Shown here piece after piece: positions 4,139 through 6,822 of a DNA stretch of 6,822 bases. Numbering within the stretch: position 1 is the first letter of the stretch; the number at the start of each line of letters is the position of its first letter. The stretch is from an uncultured bacterium (GTDB lineage: Bacteria > Cyanobacteriota > Vampirovibrionia > Gastranaerophilales > Gastranaerophilaceae). The DNA lies in the NCBI GenBank assembly GCA_900554095.1, contig USGC01000096.1:1-6822 (forward strand), in the 5' to 3' direction. The notes below the pieces were generated by a model that searched no databases, was not told the DNA's origin, and was given only the letters and a program-made list of their open reading frames with translations. The translations under genes and the position numbers were made by a program.

Positions 4139-4876
4139 ATGTTATTTTTCAAGAAAATTAAAGAAAAAATAACGTCTAAAAAGAAAAACGATAAATCAAA
4201 TGTATTACAAAATTTAAAGAAGGCAGAATCTCTAGGTGAAATAGCTACAATACTTGCTGAAAATCAGTTAATATCTATTCCAAAAGACAATAACCATAAC
4301 ACTTTTGGGAGAAGATTAGATAAACTTGATGAAAATGGCGAATTGCCTTGGGGATGGGAATTTGCAAACAGGGAATTTATCAGTGTACATGATGGAAAAC
4401 TTTTTAATCTATGCAAACAATGTTCTATCTCAAACTCAATTGACGATGAAATGAAAAATCTTGTTGAATTTATTAATTATTATTATTCATATAAAAATGA
4501 ATGTAAAGAAAAAGGTGAATGTTTTTATAAATATTTTGAAAACATGCATATGAAATGTTTCGACAGTCAAAATCCTTGCTTTGAATTAGTTCAGCCTAAA
4601 GAAGAACGTTTAGCTTACATAAAAAGTAACTATCAGAGCCTCATAAATAAGGAAATCCGTTTAAAAAAAATAGAACAAGATATTATACCTACACTCGGCG
4701 AAAATCTTTTAAATATTATATCTGAAAATCCAGGAATAATTCAGACAGATATTTATAAAATGTATGATGAAGATATTAAATCTTATATTAGCGAAAAACT
4801 TTATTTTTTCGACCACAAAGAAAAATTAATACGTCGTGAAAAGTATGGTAGAACATACAAAATATATAAAAAATAA
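4139..4876 (+). CDS. Unknown 245-residue protein with a C-terminal winged-helix-like domain
   Basis: The N-terminus is very basic (MLFFKKIKEKITSKKK), followed by a unique region with a conserved-looking GELPWGWEFANREFI segment (67-81). A cysteine-rich middle follows (C92-x-x-C95, C122, C128, C140, C147), then a predicted winged helix (about 183-245): LLNIISENPGIIQTDIYKMY and a wing-like LIRREKYGRTYKIYKK. The C-terminal pattern is typical of DNA-binding winged helices, but I cannot name the family of the rest. The ribosome site is weak (AAGAAGTG at 4123-4130), which fits translation coupled to the membrane protein upstream. A strong terminator follows. The pair sits in the lysogenic slot between two immunity switches, so an exclusion, defence or lysogenic-conversion role is plausible but unproven. 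Confidence 0.8.
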   Translation: MLFFKKIKEKITSKKKNDKSNVLQNLKKAESLGEIATILAENQLISIPKDNNHNTFGRRLDKLDENGELPWGWEFANREFISVHDGKLFNLCKQCSISNSIDDEMKNLVEFINYYYSYKNECKEKGECFYKYFENMHMKCFDSQNPCFELVQPKEERLAYIKSNYQSLINKEIRLKKIEQDIIPTLGENLLNIISENPGIIQTDIYKMYDEDIKSYISEKLYFFDHKEKLIRREKYGRTYKIYKK

Positions 4877-4907
4877 ATTTATTCAATACACTATTTTGAC
4901 AATTTCC

Positions 4908-4933
4908 TTCCCCTCTCACGAGGGGAATTTTTT
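4908..4933 (+). terminator. Rho-independent terminator of the membrane-protein operon
   Basis: TTCCCCTC (4908-4915), loop TCAC, GAGGGGAA (4920-4927), then six T (4928-4933): an 8-bp G/C-rich stem with a T run. It ends the rightward unit. On the minus strand no T run follows the stem, so leftward transcripts from the antirepressor gene would not be stopped well here. Confidence 0.9.
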
Positions 4934-5657
4934 ATGCCAAAAGTCTTTTAAATTGCTCTACTGCCCTATCGTTATATCTGAACGCATCAACTTCCTTGCT
5001 TGAATAAGGAGACTTATCACGATAAAACTCACCGTATTCTTCCGTTTTTAAGCCGTTAAGATTAGCTATTCTTCCAACCTTTTGAGCCGTGACACCAAAC
5101 ATATCTCCGATTTCAGTTGCTGAATACATTTTCTGTTCTGATTTTGGCAATGGTAACAATGGTTCTCCTGCAAGAATTTCAGCCGACTTTGCTACTAAAA
5201 TGTTTTTGTACTGTTGCGAAACTGTATCCACAGCGGCTAATTTTAAGTATTGATTTGACATTCTTACACGAGCATTCATTTCTTTGACCTCCAGACTATG
5301 GGATTTGTCTGTGCTGGACTGCGGAATTTGATATCCGCCTGTTTTACGGATAGACGGAAGTACTTCATCAAAAATCCAACTTTCAAATTTTTCGGCGGAA
5401 GGCAGACTTGAATGTGCAGTCAGACGATACAAATTTCCTTCTGAAATAAATTTAGCCGCCTGCTTTCTGCCCATTGAATCAATGAGGTGGTGAATTGCCA
5501 CCCCATCTTCCTTACAGTGAGCTTTTAGAGCATTTACAGTATCTTTGTAGCCCAATGCCGCAGCTACATCTTTACCGCAAAACATAACCTTACCATTTTC
5601 TTCAATTGTTCTTACAGAGCCAAACTCTGCGTTTTCAAAAATTTTAATTTCGTTCAT
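4932..5657 (-). CDS. Phage antirepressor with Bro-N domain
   Basis: The N-terminal half (about residues 1-105) is a Bro-N domain: MNEIKIFENAEFGSVRTIEE, then VMFCGKDVAAALGYKD, the LYRLTAHSSLPSAEKFESW segment and VLPSIRKTGGY. The linker region (120-170) is helical. The C-terminal part (175-241) reads YSATEIGDMFGVTAQKVGRI followed by a Y-x-x-FY-x-x-x-x-PYSSKEVDAFRYND stretch, a phage antirepressor-type DNA-binding domain. Bro-N/antirepressor proteins relieve prophage repression by acting on repressors or their DNA. AAAGGA at 5664-5669 supports the ATG at 5657. It lies 20 bases downstream of the 78-residue XRE gene and is probably co-transcribed from the promoter at 5959-5987. Which of the two repressors it targets cannot be read from the sequence. 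Confidence 0.9.
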   Translation of the reverse strand: MNEIKIFENAEFGSVRTIEENGKVMFCGKDVAAALGYKDTVNALKAHCKEDGVAIHHLIDSMGRKQAAKFISEGNLYRLTAHSSLPSAEKFESWIFDEVLPSIRKTGGYQIPQSSTDKSHSLEVKEMNARVRMSNQYLKLAAVDTVSQQYKNILVAKSAEILAGEPLLPLPKSEQKMYSATEIGDMFGVTAQKVGRIANLNGLKTEEYGEFYRDKSPYSSKEVDAFRYNDRAVEQFKRLLA

Positions 5658-5677
5658 TTTAATTTTCCTTTCTGCCG

Positions 5678-5914
5678 CTATGCGGACTTTTCATTCTTCA
5701 CTATTAGTTCTGAAAATAAAGTACGTAAATCACTTTTTGGAAAAAAAGTATCATTAATTTTAAACGCTTCATCGAGATTGAGAACACTTTTCCCACTTAG
5801 CTTACTACTAACAGTTTCTCTTGAACGATTTAAAACCTTGGCGATATCTTGTATTGTTATATTTTCTCTCGCCATTTCTGCTCTTAAATTAGAAAACATT
5901 ATTTTTGATGACAT
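5678..5914 (-). CDS. Small XRE-like phage regulator, 78 residues
   Basis: The product MSSKIMFSNLRAEMARENIT contains one helix-turn-helix: ITIQDIAKVLNRSRETVSSK (residues 19-38) with the LSGKSVLNLDEAFKINDTFF continuation typical of small Cro-like regulators in Firmicute phages. The segment FPKSDLRTLFSE closes the domain. The ATG at 5914 is preceded by GGGGGGTG at the right distance. An in-frame ATG five codons later (MFSNLRAEM) is a possible alternative start. It faces the tandem-HTH repressor across three operators, matching the Cro-like position of the second switch, and it heads a two-gene unit with the antirepressor. I infer that it helps commit to lytic growth when the 6062 repressor is relieved. 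Confidence 0.85.
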   Translation of the reverse strand: MSSKIMFSNLRAEMARENITIQDIAKVLNRSRETVSSKLSGKSVLNLDEAFKINDTFFPKSDLRTLFSELIVKNEKSA

Positions 5915-5931
5915 AGTTTCACCCCCCTATC

Positions 5932-5946
5932 TCACGCAATGCGTGA
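5932..5946. promoter_or_regulatory. Operator A of the second switch
   Basis: TCACGCAATGCGTGA is a perfect 15-bp palindrome with a single central base. It lies at about +6 to +20 of the leftward transcript, between the promoter and the GGGGGG ribosome site of the 78-residue gene, where a bound repressor would block transcription. Confidence 0.8.
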
Positions 5947-5958
5947 CCTGATGTTATT

Positions 5959-5987
5959 AGTATATCACGCTTTGCACGATATGTCAA
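5959..5987 (-). promoter_or_regulatory. Leftward promoter for the XRE-antirepressor unit
   Basis: On the minus strand a perfect TTGACA (5982-5987), a 17-base spacer and TATACT (5959-5964). Transcription would start near 5952. Operator B fills the spacer and operator A lies just after the start site. Confidence 0.85.
5965..5979. promoter_or_regulatory. Operator B of the second switch, inside the promoter spacer
   Basis: TCACGCTTTGCACGA matches operator A at 12 of 15 positions and lies inside the 17-base spacer of the leftward promoter. Its centre is 33 bases from that of operator A. The imperfect right arm suggests weaker or cooperative binding. Confidence 0.7.
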
Positions 5988-6005
5988 TAGCTTTCTAAAA
6001 TTTCT

Positions 6006-6020
6006 TCTTGCAATGCGTGA
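6006..6020. promoter_or_regulatory. Operator C of the second switch, over the repressor's own -35
   Basis: TCTTGCAATGCGTGA matches operator A at 13 of 15 positions, with a perfect right half. It overlaps the -35 of the rightward promoter, so binding should shut off the repressor's own gene (autorepression). Its centre is 41 bases from that of operator B. Confidence 0.7.
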
Positions 6021-6036
6021 TTTTTTATGATATAAT
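6008..6036 (+). promoter_or_regulatory. Rightward promoter for the tandem-HTH repressor
   Basis: TTGCAA (6008-6013), a 17-base spacer and a perfect TATAAT (6031-6036). Transcription would start near 6043, before the CAGGAG ribosome site. The weak -35 lies within operator C. Confidence 0.75.
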
Positions 6037-6061
6037 ATAAAAAAAGCACACAGGAGAAATA

Positions 6062-6769
6062 ATGATGGAATTTTATAAAGTATTAGAAAAAATTATGAAA
6101 AGCAAAGACTTAACCATTCCCGAGGTCGCACGATTATGCAATTTATCTGATTCAACTGTCAGAAGTATATTTACCAGAAAGCAAAAAACCGTTGCATTAA
6201 ATATAGCCTTTAAAATTGCTGATGGGTTATGTATTCCTCTCGAAGTCCTCAATGGCAAAGAAATAACCGAAGCCATTGAAAACACTAAGAAGTTAGATGA
6301 GGATACAAGAAGCGGTAAAATTATATGGAAAAAAGTTTCACACCAAGAAGTTCAGAAGTTAACGCAAGAGACTGATAATTTTATAAGTACTGATTCTATA
6401 ACAAAAAGTAGTATGTCAATTGGAGAAAATATAAAAAAATATCGAAAAGAAAAAGGGCTTACGCAAAAAGAACTGGCTGATAAAATTGGAAAAGGTTTTT
6501 CAACTGTTCAAAAATATGAATTGAATATATCCCAACCGCCTATTGATGTTTTAAATAGAATAGCTGATACGTTGGATATTGATGTTTCAAAATTGTTCTA
6601 TATCGAAAACACCCTTAACCAATCCTCTGAAGATGAAGCACAACGTCAGGAAATGTATTTAAAAGAACTGCGTGAAGATACTATAAATAAGTATGACAGT
6701 TTAGATCCATTCGGTCAAAAAGCGGCTAATAAGTATATTAATTTTCTGGCTAAAGATGAAGAAGAATAA
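6062..6769 (+). CDS. Repressor with two helix-turn-helix domains, 235 residues
   Basis: Two XRE-type domains are joined by a linker. The first (about 5-65) contains LTIPEVARLCNLSDSTVRSI. The second (about 119-180) starts SIGENIKKYRKEKGLTQKEL and contains the standard KGFSTVQKYELNISQPP recognition region. A helical C-terminus (about 195-235) with YDSLDPFGQKAANKYINFLA resembles the tail of the repressor at 3329 (YHILDPHGKKIVDFIL). Single-HTH repressors of this type are about 110-150 residues, so this looks like a fusion of an extra N-terminal HTH to a normal repressor. No self-cleavage domain is seen. AGGAG at 6052-6056 serves the ATG at 6062 or the next codon, also ATG (6065), which has the more usual 8-base spacing. 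It is the likely ligand of the TCACGCAATGCGTGA operators; which HTH reads them is open. Confidence 0.88.
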   Translation: MMEFYKVLEKIMKSKDLTIPEVARLCNLSDSTVRSIFTRKQKTVALNIAFKIADGLCIPLEVLNGKEITEAIENTKKLDEDTRSGKIIWKKVSHQEVQKLTQETDNFISTDSITKSSMSIGENIKKYRKEKGLTQKELADKIGKGFSTVQKYELNISQPPIDVLNRIADTLDIDVSKLFYIENTLNQSSEDEAQRQEMYLKELREDTINKYDSLDPFGQKAANKYINFLAKDEEE

Positions 6770-6793
6770 CACGACCTTTCGTATTTTTTGTCG

Positions 6794-6803
6794 AATCCGG
6801 ATT
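6794..6803. repeat. Short palindrome after the repressor gene
   Basis: AATCCGGATT is a perfect 10-bp palindrome 25 bases after the repressor stop, at the window edge. Just before it, ACGACCTTTCGT followed by ATTTTTTG (about 6772-6790) could be a very weak terminator with a 4-bp stem. Nothing firmer can be said without the following sequence. Confidence 0.2.
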
Positions 6804-6822
6804 ACAGTTATTATTATACTCG

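Noticed and set aside
5675..5685. CCGCTATGCGG hairpin between the XRE gene and the antirepressor
   Set aside because: The stem is only 4 bp with no T run, so it cannot be supported as a terminator or attenuator.
6073..6285. Minus-strand 70-codon frame opposite the tandem-HTH repressor
   Set aside because: It is a shadow frame of a clear coding sequence, with no ribosome site.
6788..6820. Possible promoter TTGTCG...TATACT at the right edge
   Set aside because: The spacing is 21 bases to TATACT and 15 to TATTAT, so neither fits a sigma-A promoter.

Overview
The window looks like the regulatory and early region of a temperate phage (prophage) or related element from a low-GC Firmicute, most likely a Clostridia-type gut bacterium. 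The evidence is the strong AGGAGG ribosome sites, sigma-A promoters with 17-base spacers, small tightly packed genes, several XRE-type regulators, a Bro-type antirepressor and a phage-style PAPS-reductase-like enzyme. No rRNA, tRNA, CRISPR array, transposase or integrase is visible.

Left part (1-2375, minus strand): a leftward early-type operon. Read in transcription order it has three small proteins (2375 to 1832), a 64-residue protein (1699-1505), a 39-residue stub matching the start of a ParB-like domain (1455-1336), a 57-residue protein (1319-1146), a PAPS-reductase-like PP-loop protein (1121-51), and the first codons of a protein that looks like the DUF7666 type (from 64, running off the window). 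Six of these eight genes are about 40-65 codons, and five of them were found by reading the sequence directly.

Middle (2376-4933): a divergent promoter region feeds the leftward operon and a rightward zinc-ribbon gene (2476-2748). Next is a first lysogeny switch: a Cro-like XRE gene plus a 64-residue partner leftward (3146-2714), and an XRE repressor rightward (3329-3673). Near-consensus promoters face away from each other across three A/T-tract operators. Downstream of the repressor, with its own promoter and closed by a good terminator, is a two-gene rightward unit: a two-helix membrane protein and a 245-residue protein ending in a likely winged helix. This is the usual slot for genes expressed from the prophage, such as superinfection exclusion or phage defence.

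Right (4932-6822): a second, independent switch. Leftward are a 78-residue XRE protein and a Bro-N antirepressor. Rightward is a 235-residue repressor with two HTH domains. Between them lie three TCACGCAATGCGTGA-type operators.

The main discovery is that the two switches use unrelated operator sequences and different repressors but almost the same geometry. Operator centres are 32 then 41 bases apart in the first switch and 33 then 41 in the second. In both, the middle operator fills the 17-base spacer of the leftward promoter. The left operon is visibly richer in G+C than the A/T-rich 3150-4900 block, which suggests mosaic assembly.
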